Shown: in pieces, positions 6,901 to 13,975 of the stretch
Numbering within the stretch: the stretch's first letter is position 1
Layout: each line of letters begins with the position of its first letter
Assembly: GCA_020061585.1 (NCBI GenBank)
Contig: JAGUXX010000249.1
Span: 1 to 35,000 of the forward strand
Direction of reading: 5' to 3'
DNA: 35,000 nucleotides
Source of the DNA: Betaproteobacteria bacterium
Lineage (GTDB): Bacteria > Pseudomonadota > Gammaproteobacteria > Burkholderiales > Thiobacillaceae
Made by a program: the position numbers and the translations under genes
The notes under the pieces: model-generated
Told to the model about the DNA's origin: nothing
The model's input: the letters and a program-made list of their open reading frames with translations, nothing else
The model's database searches: none

Positions 6901-8433
6901 ATGACCATCATTCGCCAAGAAGATTTCATCCAGTCCATCGCCGACGCCTTCCAGTTCATTTCGATCTATCACCCGCTCGATTTCATCCGCGCGATGAAGG
7001 CCGCCCACGACCTGGAACAGTCGCCCGCCGCGCGCGACGCGATGGCGCAGATCCTGATCAACTCGCGGATGTGCGCCGAAGGCCATCGGCCGATCTGCCA
7101 GGACACCGGCATGGCGGTGGTATTCCTGAAAATCGGCATGAACGTGCGCTGGGAGGGCGAAGCCAACATCACCGATTGGGTCAACGCAGGCGTGCGCCGC
7201 GCCTACCTTGATCCGGATAACCCGTTGCGCGCCTCGGTCCTCGCCGACCCGGCCGGCGCGCGCCAGAACACCCGCGACAACACCCCGGCGGTGATCTACA
7301 TGGATCTGGTGCCAGGCGACACGGTCGACGTCAAAGTCGCGGCGAAAGGCGGCGGCTCGGAAAACAAGGCGCATTTCACCGTGCTCAACCCGTCCGATTC
7401 GATCGTCGACTGGGTGCTCTCGGTGTTGCCGGAAATGGGCGCCGGCTGGTGCCCGCCGGGCATCCTTGGGCTAGGCATCGGCGGTTCGCCGGAAAAGGCG
7501 CTGCTGATGGCCAAGGAAGCGCTTCTCGACCCGATCGACATCCATGAACTGCGCGCGCGCGGCGCCAGCAATCGCATCGAGGAGCTGCGTCTGGAGCTGC
7601 TCGACAAGGTCAACGCGCTGGGCATCGGCGCGCAAGGCCTGGGCGGGCTGACCACCGTGCTCGACGTCAAGATCAAGGACTTCCCGACCCACGCCGCCAG
7701 TCTGCCGGTCGGGCTGATTCCCAACTGCGCCGCCACCCGCCACATTCATTTCACGCTGGACGGCTCCGGCCCGGCGGTGTTCACGCCACCTGCCCTTTCG
7801 GAATGGCCCGATTTGAGCCAAACCCAAGCATCAAATGGACCGGCCGCCGCCCGCCGGGTCAATCTCGACACGCTGAGCGCCGCCGACACCGCCACCTGGC
7901 AAGCCGGCGAACAGCTCCTGCTGTCCGGCAAGCTGCTCACCGGCCGCGACGCCGCGCACAAGAAACTGGCGGAGCTGATCAGGGCCGGCCAGCCGCTGCC
8001 GGTCGATTTCCACAACAAGTTCATCTACTACGTCGGCCCGGTCGACCCGGTGCGCGACGAAGCCGTCGGCCCGGCCGGCCCGACCACCGCGACGCGCATG
8101 GACAAATACACCGACCTGATGCTGGGCGACCAGGTCGGCCTGCTCGGCATGGTCGGCAAATCCGAACGCGGCCCGGAAGCCATCGCCTCGATCAAGGCGC
8201 ACGCCGGCGTCTACTGCATCGCCGTCGGCGGCGCGGCTTATCTGGTCGCCAAAGCGATCAAGCATGCCCGCGTGCTGGCCTTCCCGGAACTGGGCATGGA
8301 AGCGGTCTACGAATTCGACGTGGAAAACATGCCGGTCACCGTCGCCGTCGATAGTCGCGGCAACTCGGTGCACGACAGCGGCCCGAAAGAATGGCGGATG
8401 AAAATCGGCAAGATTCCGGTCAGGAAGGCATAA
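6901..8433 (+). CDS. Class I (4Fe-4S) fumarate hydratase
   Basis: A 510-residue, oxygen-sensitive iron-sulfur fumarase catalysing fumarate to malate. Class I enzymes can also hydrate mesaconate to citramalate, which fits the neighbouring genes. Three cluster-ligand cysteines are visible: C66 in CQDTG, C184 in GWCPPGILGLGIGG and C276 in PNCAATRH. SENKAHF and the C-terminal beta domain (GKLLTGRDAAHKKL, PTTATRMDKY) are intact, and the length matches the fused alpha-beta form. The ATG at 6901 is preceded by AAGGGGAAG. It is transcribed away from the CoA-lyase operon with a shared promoter region and ends 27 bases before a convergent exporter gene. Confidence 0.93.
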   Translation: MTIIRQEDFIQSIADAFQFISIYHPLDFIRAMKAAHDLEQSPAARDAMAQILINSRMCAEGHRPICQDTGMAVVFLKIGMNVRWEGEANITDWVNAGVRRAYLDPDNPLRASVLADPAGARQNTRDNTPAVIYMDLVPGDTVDVKVAAKGGGSENKAHFTVLNPSDSIVDWVLSVLPEMGAGWCPPGILGLGIGGSPEKALLMAKEALLDPIDIHELRARGASNRIEELRLELLDKVNALGIGAQGLGGLTTVLDVKIKDFPTHAASLPVGLIPNCAATRHIHFTLDGSGPAVFTPPALSEWPDLSQTQASNGPAAARRVNLDTLSAADTATWQAGEQLLLSGKLLTGRDAAHKKLAELIRAGQPLPVDFHNKFIYYVGPVDPVRDEAVGPAGPTTATRMDKYTDLMLGDQVGLLGMVGKSERGPEAIASIKAHAGVYCIAVGGAAYLVAKAIKHARVLAFPELGMEAVYEFDVENMPVTVAVDSRGNSVHDSGPKEWRMKIGKIPVRKA

Positions 8434-8460
8434 GTCTGACGACTCGAACGTTGCTCCAGA

Positions 8461-9246
8461 TCAAATCAGCCCACCGGCAAGCCCCGCGCCTATCAGCAGC
8501 ATCATGCCGGCGACCGTCAGTTCGATGAAGCGCAGCGTGACTTTCTTCAACAGTCGCTTGCCGAGGTAGACGCCCAGAAACGCCGACAGGGTGGCGGCCA
8601 ATACCAGAACGGCGCTGTCGCCCCGCAGCATCTGCCAGCCGCCGGTGTGGAAGGCGGCGCCATAGACCGCCAGGCGCACGCTATCCACCAACACCGTGCA
8701 GGCCGCGCCGGTGCCGACGTAGGCGTCTTTCGACAGCCCCGCCTTGATCAGGAAGGCCGAACGCAACGCCCCCTGATTGCCCGACAGCCCGCCGAAGAAG
8801 CCGGACAGCAGGCCGCCAACCGGCAGCCAGGTGGGCGAAATCGACAGTTTCGCGAAGCGCGGCCAGAGTTCCAGCAGCGCAAAACCGGCGATGAGCACGC
8901 CGATGACCGCCTTGACCGGCGTGATTTCGTGCAATTGGCCGGCCAGTTCATAACGGGCGAATGCCGGCATGTCGGCGAACAGGAGCAGCAGACCGGCGCC
9001 GGCGATGGCCGCCAATGCCGCCGGCAGGCCGAAACGGGCAACAATGCGCCAGTTGGCGTCGCGGCCGACCAGGCCGATCTTGAACAGGTTGTTGGCCAGA
9101 TGCACGATAGCGGTCATGGCGACGGCCACCGGCACCGGAAAGAACAGCGCGAACACCGGCATCAGGATGGTCCCGAGACCGAAGCCAGAGAACAGGGTCA
9201 GGCCGGAGGCCAGCAACGCCACGCCACAAATCAGCAAGAGTTCCAT
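8461..9246 (-). CDS. TauE/SafE-family sulfite/organosulfonate exporter (first copy)
   Basis: A 261-residue inner-membrane protein with about eight hydrophobic segments in two repeated halves. The paired glycine-rich motifs SGFGLGTILMP (near residue 20) and SGFFGGLSGNQGALR (near residue 155) are typical of the TauE/SafE (DUF81) family, which exports sulfite, sulfoacetate or related anions. The start at 9246 has AAAGG eight bases upstream. It is convergent with fumarase and divergent from a truncated PadR regulator that probably once controlled it. It is not closely similar to the second TauE/SafE protein at 13976-14773. Transport direction and substrate are inferred from the family only. Confidence 0.88.
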   Translation of the reverse strand: MELLLICGVALLASGLTLFSGFGLGTILMPVFALFFPVPVAVAMTAIVHLANNLFKIGLVGRDANWRIVARFGLPAALAAIAGAGLLLLFADMPAFARYELAGQLHEITPVKAVIGVLIAGFALLELWPRFAKLSISPTWLPVGGLLSGFFGGLSGNQGALRSAFLIKAGLSKDAYVGTGAACTVLVDSVRLAVYGAAFHTGGWQMLRGDSAVLVLAATLSAFLGVYLGKRLLKKVTLRFIELTVAGMMLLIGAGLAGGLI

Positions 9247-9300
9247 GGACGGGCCTTTGCTTGAAAAGCGAATTACGCTATCAGATATCGAGAATTGTGT

Positions 9301-9396
9301 ATGGATCTGAACTCAATGCACATCCTGCACCACGCCGCCGAGGAAGCCGTCTTCGGACCCGGCAGCATCGAACAACACTATCGACTTGGTCAATGA
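9301..9396 (+). pseudogene. Truncated PadR-family regulator remnant
   Basis: A 31-codon reading frame begins MDLNSMHILHHAAEEAVFG and continues PGSIEQHYRLGQ before a stop. The first part matches the N-terminal helix of PadR-like winged-helix repressors (ILHHAAEEPVFG...EELARHGYRLS type); the remainder looks like the same region after a deletion of a few residues, and the rest of the gene is missing. The stop overlaps the 3' end of the convergent rhodanese gene by three bases. Divergent placement beside an exporter is the usual arrangement for a PadR repressor, so the exporter may have lost its local regulator. Confidence 0.55.
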
Positions 9397-9845
9397 CCCG
9401 CAGCCCCGCTGGCACGCTTGTTCGCTGCGAAGCCGCCCTTGCTCTTCCAGCCTTCGATGCCGTCCTGCAGCACCTTAACGTTGTCCCAGCCCAGCAACCG
9501 CATGGCGAACACCGCCTGCGCGGATAGCGAGCCGCTGTTGCAGTAGATCAGCACCATCTTGTCTTGGGTGATTTCGGCGCGGCGGCCCGGAATCTTGCGC
9601 CATTCGATGTTGATCGCGCCGGGGATATGTTCCTTGGCGAACTGGGCCGCGTCGCGCGCGTCGATGACCAGAATGTTGTTCCAGTCTTCGGCCGGAATCT
9701 GCTCCGGCCAGATCAGGCTGGAACCGTATTCGGTGAAATCCATGTAGCCCTCGACGGCATCGGCGACCGCCGCGTCGTCAGAGGCCATGGCCGAACCGGA
9801 AAAGAGTGCCATGCCAAGCAGCAGGCCAATCAGAATTTTCGACAT
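9390..9845 (-). CDS. Periplasmic rhodanese-like sulfurtransferase
   Basis: A 151-residue secreted single-domain rhodanese. Residues 1-21 form a signal peptide (charged start, hydrophobic core, cleavage after AMA). The domain includes VIDARDAAQFAKEHIPGAINIEW and the active-site loop YCNSGSLSAQ with C102, followed by LQDGIEGW. It should carry persulfide sulfur on C102 in the periplasm. The start at 9845 follows AAGGAA by 7 bases; an earlier in-frame ATG 25 codons upstream would spoil the signal peptide. It lies beside the exporter and 115 bases downstream of a VTT-rhodanese gene in the same direction, so it may be part of that transcript. Confidence 0.9.
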   Translation of the reverse strand: MSKILIGLLLGMALFSGSAMASDDAAVADAVEGYMDFTEYGSSLIWPEQIPAEDWNNILVIDARDAAQFAKEHIPGAINIEWRKIPGRRAEITQDKMVLIYCNSGSLSAQAVFAMRLLGWDNVKVLQDGIEGWKSKGGFAANKRASGAAGH

Positions 9846-9959
9846 CGTGGATTCCTTGTGAATGTCAATGAAAGAGAAAGCGCCGGTATGGCTGGGGCCG
9901 CATAAGGTAGTTCGCTGCAAGGCTCGCTGCCATGGACCATCCGGACCAGACGCATACCG

Positions 9960-10937
9960 TCAATTCATCTCCGGACGAACAACTGGCCAACCTTTGGCAT
10001 GCCATGCGGTCATGCCGCCCTGAATGACGCCGACGTCGGTGTAACCGGCTTCGGCGAGCAAGCGCGCGGCCTGGGCGGAACGGCGGTCGGTGCGGCAGAC
10101 CAGACGGATCGGCCGTTGCTTGTGATCCGCCAGTTCGGCGAGCTGCGCCGGCAACGCCTCCAGCGGCAGGCTGCGCGCACCGGCAATATGACCTTGTTCA
10201 CCGGTGAAGTCGGCGGCTGGGCGCACGTCGAGCAGCAGGACATCCGCACCGGCATCGAGTTGTTGTTTCAGCGACTCGATGGGCAACATCGGTTTTTCCC
10301 GCAGCTTGCGCACAAGACGCGGCAGGAAGGCGACGGCGGCGAGCAGTGCCAGCGCGATCAGGCTGTTGCGGATCAGGCTTTCGCCGCCGCTCAGGGCCTC
10401 GCGTCCGACATGGCCCAGCCAGGTATAGGCAAAGGCGCCGGGCAGCATGAACAGCCAGGTCGCCAGCACGTAGGCGACGAATGGAATCCGCGTCAGGCCC
10501 AGCGCGTAATTCAGCAGATTGAACGGAAACACCGGCACCAAACGGGTGAAGGCGACGAAGCGCCAGCCTTCCGCCGTCACGCCCTCGTCCAGGCGCTGGA
10601 TGCGCGGCCCGGCGCGTCGCGCCACCCAATCGGCGCCCAGGTAACGGGCGATGAGGAATGCGAGGGCAGCGCCGACGGTGGCGCCGGTCAGGTTCCACAA
10701 CGTCCCCCACAGCGGCCCGAACAGCGCGCCGCCGGCCAGCGTCAGCACCGAACCGGGCAGGAACAACACCGTGGCCAGCGCGTAGACCAGCATGAACAGC
10801 GGCGGACCAGCCGCGCCGGCGCCCTCGACCCAGGCTTGCAGCGCGGCGGCGTCGAACTGGTCGCGCTGGGTGATGGCGGTGACCACGGCGAGCAGCAGGA
10901 TCAGGCCGAGCAGGATGCGTGTGACGTTTTTGTTCAT
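9960..10937 (-). CDS. VTT (TVP38/TMEM64) membrane protein fused to rhodanese
   Basis: A 325-residue fusion. Residues 1-210 are a DedA-like VTT/SNARE-associated membrane domain: hydrophobic segments at about 7-22, 47-70, 83-98, 153-175 and 190-207, with PGSVLTLAGGALFGPLWG and FTRLVPVFPFNLLNY as the conserved re-entrant signatures. Residues 220-325 are a rhodanese domain (LLLDVRPAADF, GHIAGARSLP) with active cysteine C281 in CRTDRRS. The start at 10937 overlaps the stop of the upstream hydroxylase gene as ATGA, so translation is probably coupled. It may deliver persulfide sulfur at the membrane face; the transported species, if any, is unknown. Confidence 0.88.
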   Translation of the reverse strand: MNKNVTRILLGLILLLAVVTAITQRDQFDAAALQAWVEGAGAAGPPLFMLVYALATVLFLPGSVLTLAGGALFGPLWGTLWNLTGATVGAALAFLIARYLGADWVARRAGPRIQRLDEGVTAEGWRFVAFTRLVPVFPFNLLNYALGLTRIPFVAYVLATWLFMLPGAFAYTWLGHVGREALSGGESLIRNSLIALALLAAVAFLPRLVRKLREKPMLPIESLKQQLDAGADVLLLDVRPAADFTGEQGHIAGARSLPLEALPAQLAELADHKQRPIRLVCRTDRRSAQAARLLAEAGYTDVGVIQGGMTAWHAKGWPVVRPEMN

Positions 10938-11797
10938 CGCGATGCTTGATCCGAGTAGTTGCGCCGATTGATCGCGTAGTCGCTGACCTCGCCCTTGAAC
11001 GGCAGCAGCAGCATGCCGTCCAGACGGTCGACTTGTTGCGGGTCGGTGAAATCGCGGATGCCGATGGTCATGCCGAGCTGGCCGGCGCGCGGCTGTTCGC
11101 GGTAGGTGCCGAACAGCCGGTCCCACCAGGTCAGGCTGAAGCCGAAGTTGGAATTGGTTTCATCGTCCTCGATGGAGTGATGCACGCGGTGCATGTCCGG
11201 CGTCACCAGCACCCAGCGCAAGACGCGATCCACTGCCGCCGGCAATCGGATATTGCCGTGGTTGAACATGGCGGTGGCGTTGAGCATCACTTCGAAGATC
11301 ACCACGGCGACCACCGGCGGTCCGAGCACGGTGATGGTGGCGAACTTGATCAGCATCGACAGGATGATTTCCAGTGGATGAAAACGCGCGCCGGTGGTCA
11401 GGTCGTAATCCAGATCGGCGTGATGCACCCGATGCAGCCGCCACAGGATGGGGATGGCGTGGACCATGATGTGCTGTACCCAGATGACGAAATCCATCGC
11501 GATCACCGCCAGCGGCACGGCGATCAGCCAAGGCACCTGGAAATGATTCAGCAATCCCCAACCGTGCTCCGCGGCGAACGCCGCGACCCCCACCGCCGCC
11601 AGCGGAAACAACAGGCGCAGCACCACGGTGTTGAGCACCACCAGGCCGAGATTGCTGCTCCAGCGCAGGGCTTTCGAGACGGTCAGTGCGCGGCGGGGCG
11701 CGGCGAGTTCCCACAGCGCGACGATGGCGAACACGCCGAAGAAGAAACCGAGCCGGATGACGGGCTCGTTGGCGAGGATGAAGTGTTCGAAGTTCAT
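10934..11797 (-). CDS. Fatty-acid hydroxylase / sterol-desaturase superfamily membrane protein
   Basis: A 287-residue di-iron membrane enzyme. Hydrophobic stretches cover about residues 12-30, 50-75 and 88-105, and the histidine clusters that bind iron are present: HIMVH, HRVHH (twice) and H..HG in the helix between them. The family hydroxylates or desaturates lipids. The start at 11797 follows AGGAA by 6 bases, and an upstream extension of the frame has no initiation signal. The stop overlaps the start of the VTT-rhodanese fusion by four bases, which implies a common transcript and perhaps a joint membrane function in sulfur-exposed cells. The actual lipid substrate is unknown. Confidence 0.88.
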   Translation of the reverse strand: MNFEHFILANEPVIRLGFFFGVFAIVALWELAAPRRALTVSKALRWSSNLGLVVLNTVVLRLLFPLAAVGVAAFAAEHGWGLLNHFQVPWLIAVPLAVIAMDFVIWVQHIMVHAIPILWRLHRVHHADLDYDLTTGARFHPLEIILSMLIKFATITVLGPPVVAVVIFEVMLNATAMFNHGNIRLPAAVDRVLRWVLVTPDMHRVHHSIEDDETNSNFGFSLTWWDRLFGTYREQPRAGQLGMTIGIRDFTDPQQVDRLDGMLLLPFKGEVSDYAINRRNYSDQASR

Positions 11798-11843
11798 GGA
11801 CGTTCCTGTTATTGGCGCGGGATAAAACACCCGCCTGGCGGGA

Positions 11844-12200
11844 CTAAAAAACCAGCACCTTGTCGGCCCAGTTGGTCCAGTAGGCGAGTTTCTCGATGGC
11901 GCCATGCTGGGCGCCAGGGATCAGTTCTTCAACCTTCATGCCGCGCGCCTCCATGCACACGCCGCAGACATCCACCCGCTCCGGGGCCAGGCGAATGATC
12001 TTGTTGAGCATGACTTGCAGGTTGTAGAAACCGTTGGGCGGTTTCTGGCCGCGTTTGGCGATGAATACCGCGTCGCCCATCAGAAATATCCGGATTTCCT
12101 GCTCCGGTTCATGCGCCAGCGCGTTGGCCAGACGCAACGCGTTGTAGGGGCGCTCGGCGCCGTAGGGCGCGTCGTTGATGATGAACAGGTTGCGCGGCAT
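11844..12200 (-). CDS. DsrE-family sulfur-carrier protein (paralog 1)
   Basis: A 118-residue cytoplasmic protein of the DsrE/DsrF/TusD-like fold. It opens with NLFIINDAPYGAERPYNALRLA, has the IRIFLMGDAVF strand, and carries a CxxC pair, C79 and C82, in VCGVCMEARGM. Such proteins bind or pass on persulfide sulfur. ATG 12200 has a perfect GGAGG six bases upstream and shares its A with the stop of the preceding gene (TGATG), so it is translationally coupled to it; a GTG one codon earlier is less likely. It is clearly paralogous to the DsrE protein at 12667-13017, but that one has an extra cysteine (C47) where this one has phenylalanine. Confidence 0.9.
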   Translation of the reverse strand: MPRNLFIINDAPYGAERPYNALRLANALAHEPEQEIRIFLMGDAVFIAKRGQKPPNGFYNLQVMLNKIIRLAPERVDVCGVCMEARGMKVEELIPGAQHGAIEKLAYWTNWADKVLVF

Positions 12201-12646
12201 CACTTGCCTCCACTACGAATCATGCCGCGCAGGTCGTCGTATTCCTTGCGCACCTTCTCGTTGAACAACAGCCCCGGCTTGGCCTGCTTGGGCACGCCCT
12301 CCAGTTCGAGCACGTCCGCCACCAATTGAAAGCTGCTCATGCCGTTGTGATCCTTGCCGTCCGCCGCGATCATCTGGCCGCCATAGAACACGCTGGGCGC
12401 GGGCAGATGGGGCACCAGGCTGGTGGGCAGCAACTGGATCGGCAGCCGATAGACGTTGGCGATCTCCGAGGCGACTTGCAGGTTGTTGTTGCAGCGCTGG
12501 CCGGGCGGATCGCGGTTGACGAAAGTCAGCACCTTGCGGCCGGCGGCATCGACCGCGCCGGGGACGTCGAACGATGCTTGGGCCTGGAGCGTTGCCGCTG
12601 GCGCGATCAAGGCCAGGGCCAGCAGAAATGCGAAAGTGTGTCGCAT
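12200..12646 (-). CDS. Secreted thioredoxin-fold-like protein of unknown function
   Basis: A 148-residue protein with a signal peptide (residues 1-22 or so, cleavage near LQA-QA). The mature part has VLTFVNRDPPGQRCNNN with its only cysteine, C52, and a cis-proline-like segment LPAPSVFYGGQMI followed by a helix, a layout reminiscent of thioredoxin or glutaredoxin folds. I do not recognise a named family. The start at 12646 has AGGAG close upstream. It sits between two DsrE paralogs and is coupled to the downstream one, so a role in periplasmic sulfur or thiol handling is likely but inferred from context only. Confidence 0.75.
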   Translation of the reverse strand: MRHTFAFLLALALIAPAATLQAQASFDVPGAVDAAGRKVLTFVNRDPPGQRCNNNLQVASEIANVYRLPIQLLPTSLVPHLPAPSVFYGGQMIAADGKDHNGMSSFQLVADVLELEGVPKQAKPGLLFNEKVRKEYDDLRGMIRSGGK

Positions 12647-12666
12647 AATTGTCTCCTGAGTGATGT

Positions 12667-13017
12667 TCAGAAATTCAGCAGCCGGTCGGACCACAGGGTC
12701 CAGTCGGTGAGTTCATCCAGCGTGCCTTTATGCACGCCCTCGGCCAGCATGTCCGGGGTCATGCCGCGCGCGTCCATGCAGGTGCCACAGGCGGCGACCT
12801 GGCCGTGGCGCAACACCGGCTTCAACATGCGTTCGATGTTGTAAAAGCCCTGCGGTGTCAGTTGGCCGGATTTGGCGCACATCACCGAGTCACCCATCAG
12901 AAACACGCGGACTTCCACCGCTTCCTTGCGGGCCAGGGAATCCGCCAGGCGCAGGCCGTTGTAGCTGCGCTCGGAGCCATAGGGGGCGTCATTCAGGATG
13001 ACCAGGATGTGGAACAT
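12667..13017 (-). CDS. DsrE-family sulfur-carrier protein (paralog 2)
   Basis: A 116-residue DsrE/TusD-like protein, first gene of the minus-strand group led by the operator at 13081. It has ILVILNDAPYGSERSYNGLRLA, VRVFLMGDSVMC with C47, and the CxxC pair C77/C80 in ACGTCMDARGM. C47 lies near the position of the sulfur-accepting cysteine in DsrE proteins, so this copy, unlike paralog 1, may accept persulfide there. The start at 13017 follows GGAG by 7 bases; an ATG seven codons upstream lacks a site. The gene is divergent from the ArsR-rhodanese regulator and is its most likely target. Confidence 0.9.
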   Translation of the reverse strand: MFHILVILNDAPYGSERSYNGLRLADSLARKEAVEVRVFLMGDSVMCAKSGQLTPQGFYNIERMLKPVLRHGQVAACGTCMDARGMTPDMLAEGVHKGTLDELTDWTLWSDRLLNF

Positions 13018-13080
13018 GTTTTTCTCCAATTCATGCATTGCTCAACGGATCGCCGGTAATCATGATGTCACAAATCAACT

Positions 13081-13100
13081 AATCAAGCGATGACTTGAAT
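13081..13100. promoter_or_regulatory. Operator AATCAA-N8-TTGAAT between DsrE and ArsR-rhodanese genes
   Basis: A near-perfect palindrome with 6-bp half-sites and an 8-base spacer lies 64 bases from the DsrE start and 73 bases from the ArsR-rhodanese start. The same element, with the same spacing and the same trailing ATAC, recurs at 13937-13956. It is the best candidate binding site for the ArsR-rhodanese regulator. Its form resembles the ATTC-N8-GAAT type site I recall for the persulfide sensor SqrR, though the spacing counts differ. Confidence 0.65.
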
Positions 13101-13173
13101 ATACCATTGGAATTTTTAGCTGCTTGGATTTCTTCGGCCTGATGGCGGGATATTTGCCCGATAATCCCGACCC

Positions 13174-13830
13174 ATGAGTCCGAAGAAAAAACTGTTCGAG
13201 CAATTCGCCCGTGTCGCCAAGTCCTTGGCCAGCCCGAACCGCCTGGAATTGCTGGAGACCCTGGCGCAGGGCGAAAAGAGTGTCGATGCCCTGGCGCAGG
13301 CCACCGGCATGTCGGTCGCCAACACCTCGCACCACCTGCAAATCCTGCGTGATTCCGGCCTGTCGGTTTCGCGCAAGGAAGGTTTGCAGGTGTTCTATCG
13401 TCTCTCGGATGACAAGATTCCGACGCTGATGGGCTGTATCAGCGGTATCGCCGAGAAACATCTGGCCGAGGTGGAACGCATCGTGCGCGAGCATTTCGAC
13501 ACCCGTGATTCGCTGACGCCGGTCGGCCGCGACGAGTTGCTTGATCGGGTCAAGGGCGGCGAGACGATGGTCATCGACGTGCGTCCGGCCGCGGAATACC
13601 AGGCCGGGCACATACCCGGCGCGGTCAACATTCCGGTGGATGAATTACCGCAGCATCTGGAGTCGCTGCCGCATGGCCAGGAAATCGTCGCCTACTGCCG
13701 CGGCCCCTATTGCATGTTGGCTTATGAAGCCGTGGCTAAGCTGCGCGCAGCCGGTTATCAGGCGCGGCGTCTTGCCGACGGTTTTCCTGAATGGAAAGCG
13801 GAAAGTCGGCCGGTCGATAGCGGCGCTTAG
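13174..13830 (+). CDS. ArsR-family regulator fused to rhodanese
   Basis: A 218-residue two-domain regulator. Residues 1-105 are an ArsR/SmtB winged helix (AKSLASPNRLELLETLAQGE, recognition helix near SVANTSHHLQILRDSGL). Residues 118-215 are a rhodanese domain (MVIDVRPAAEYQAGHIPGAVNIP) with an active-site loop YCRGPYC holding C175 and C180. The HTH domain has only one cysteine, C88, so it lacks the two-cysteine tetrasulfide switch of BigR/SqrR; sensing may run through the rhodanese cysteines. It is divergent from the DsrE operon and is flanked by two matching operators, which implies autoregulation and control of both neighbours. Likely a sulfane-sulfur-responsive repressor; that function is inference. 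Confidence 0.9.
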   Translation: MSPKKKLFEQFARVAKSLASPNRLELLETLAQGEKSVDALAQATGMSVANTSHHLQILRDSGLSVSRKEGLQVFYRLSDDKIPTLMGCISGIAEKHLAEVERIVREHFDTRDSLTPVGRDELLDRVKGGETMVIDVRPAAEYQAGHIPGAVNIPVDELPQHLESLPHGQEIVAYCRGPYCMLAYEAVAKLRAAGYQARRLADGFPEWKAESRPVDSGA

Positions 13831-13847
13831 TTTCTGACCCGCGTCGC

Positions 13848-13864
13848 GGGGGGCAGCGCCCCCT
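13848..13864 (+). terminator. GC-rich hairpin after the ArsR-rhodanese gene
   Basis: A GGGGGC/GCCCCC stem with a 3-base AGC loop lies 18 bases after the ArsR-rhodanese stop codon. It has no T-tract, only TT, so intrinsic termination would be weak. It separates the regulator from the exporter gene, which has its own operator. Confidence 0.35.
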
Positions 13865-13936
13865 TCGACCGATCGCCCCCCACCGTTCGAGGTACCCCGT
13901 TTAATTCGGTTGACGTTGTCCGTTGTTGCACCCATC

Positions 13937-13956
13937 ATTCAAGCATTCGTTTGAAT
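13937..13956 (+). promoter_or_regulatory. Operator ATTCAA-N8-TTGAAT upstream of the second TauE exporter
   Basis: A perfect 6-bp inverted repeat with an 8-base spacer lies 20 bases before the exporter ATG. Its sequence, spacing and downstream ATAC match the element at 13081-13100. A repressor bound here would block transcription or initiation of the exporter operon directly. Confidence 0.65.
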
Positions 13957-13975
13957 ATACAAACAGGTGCTTGTC

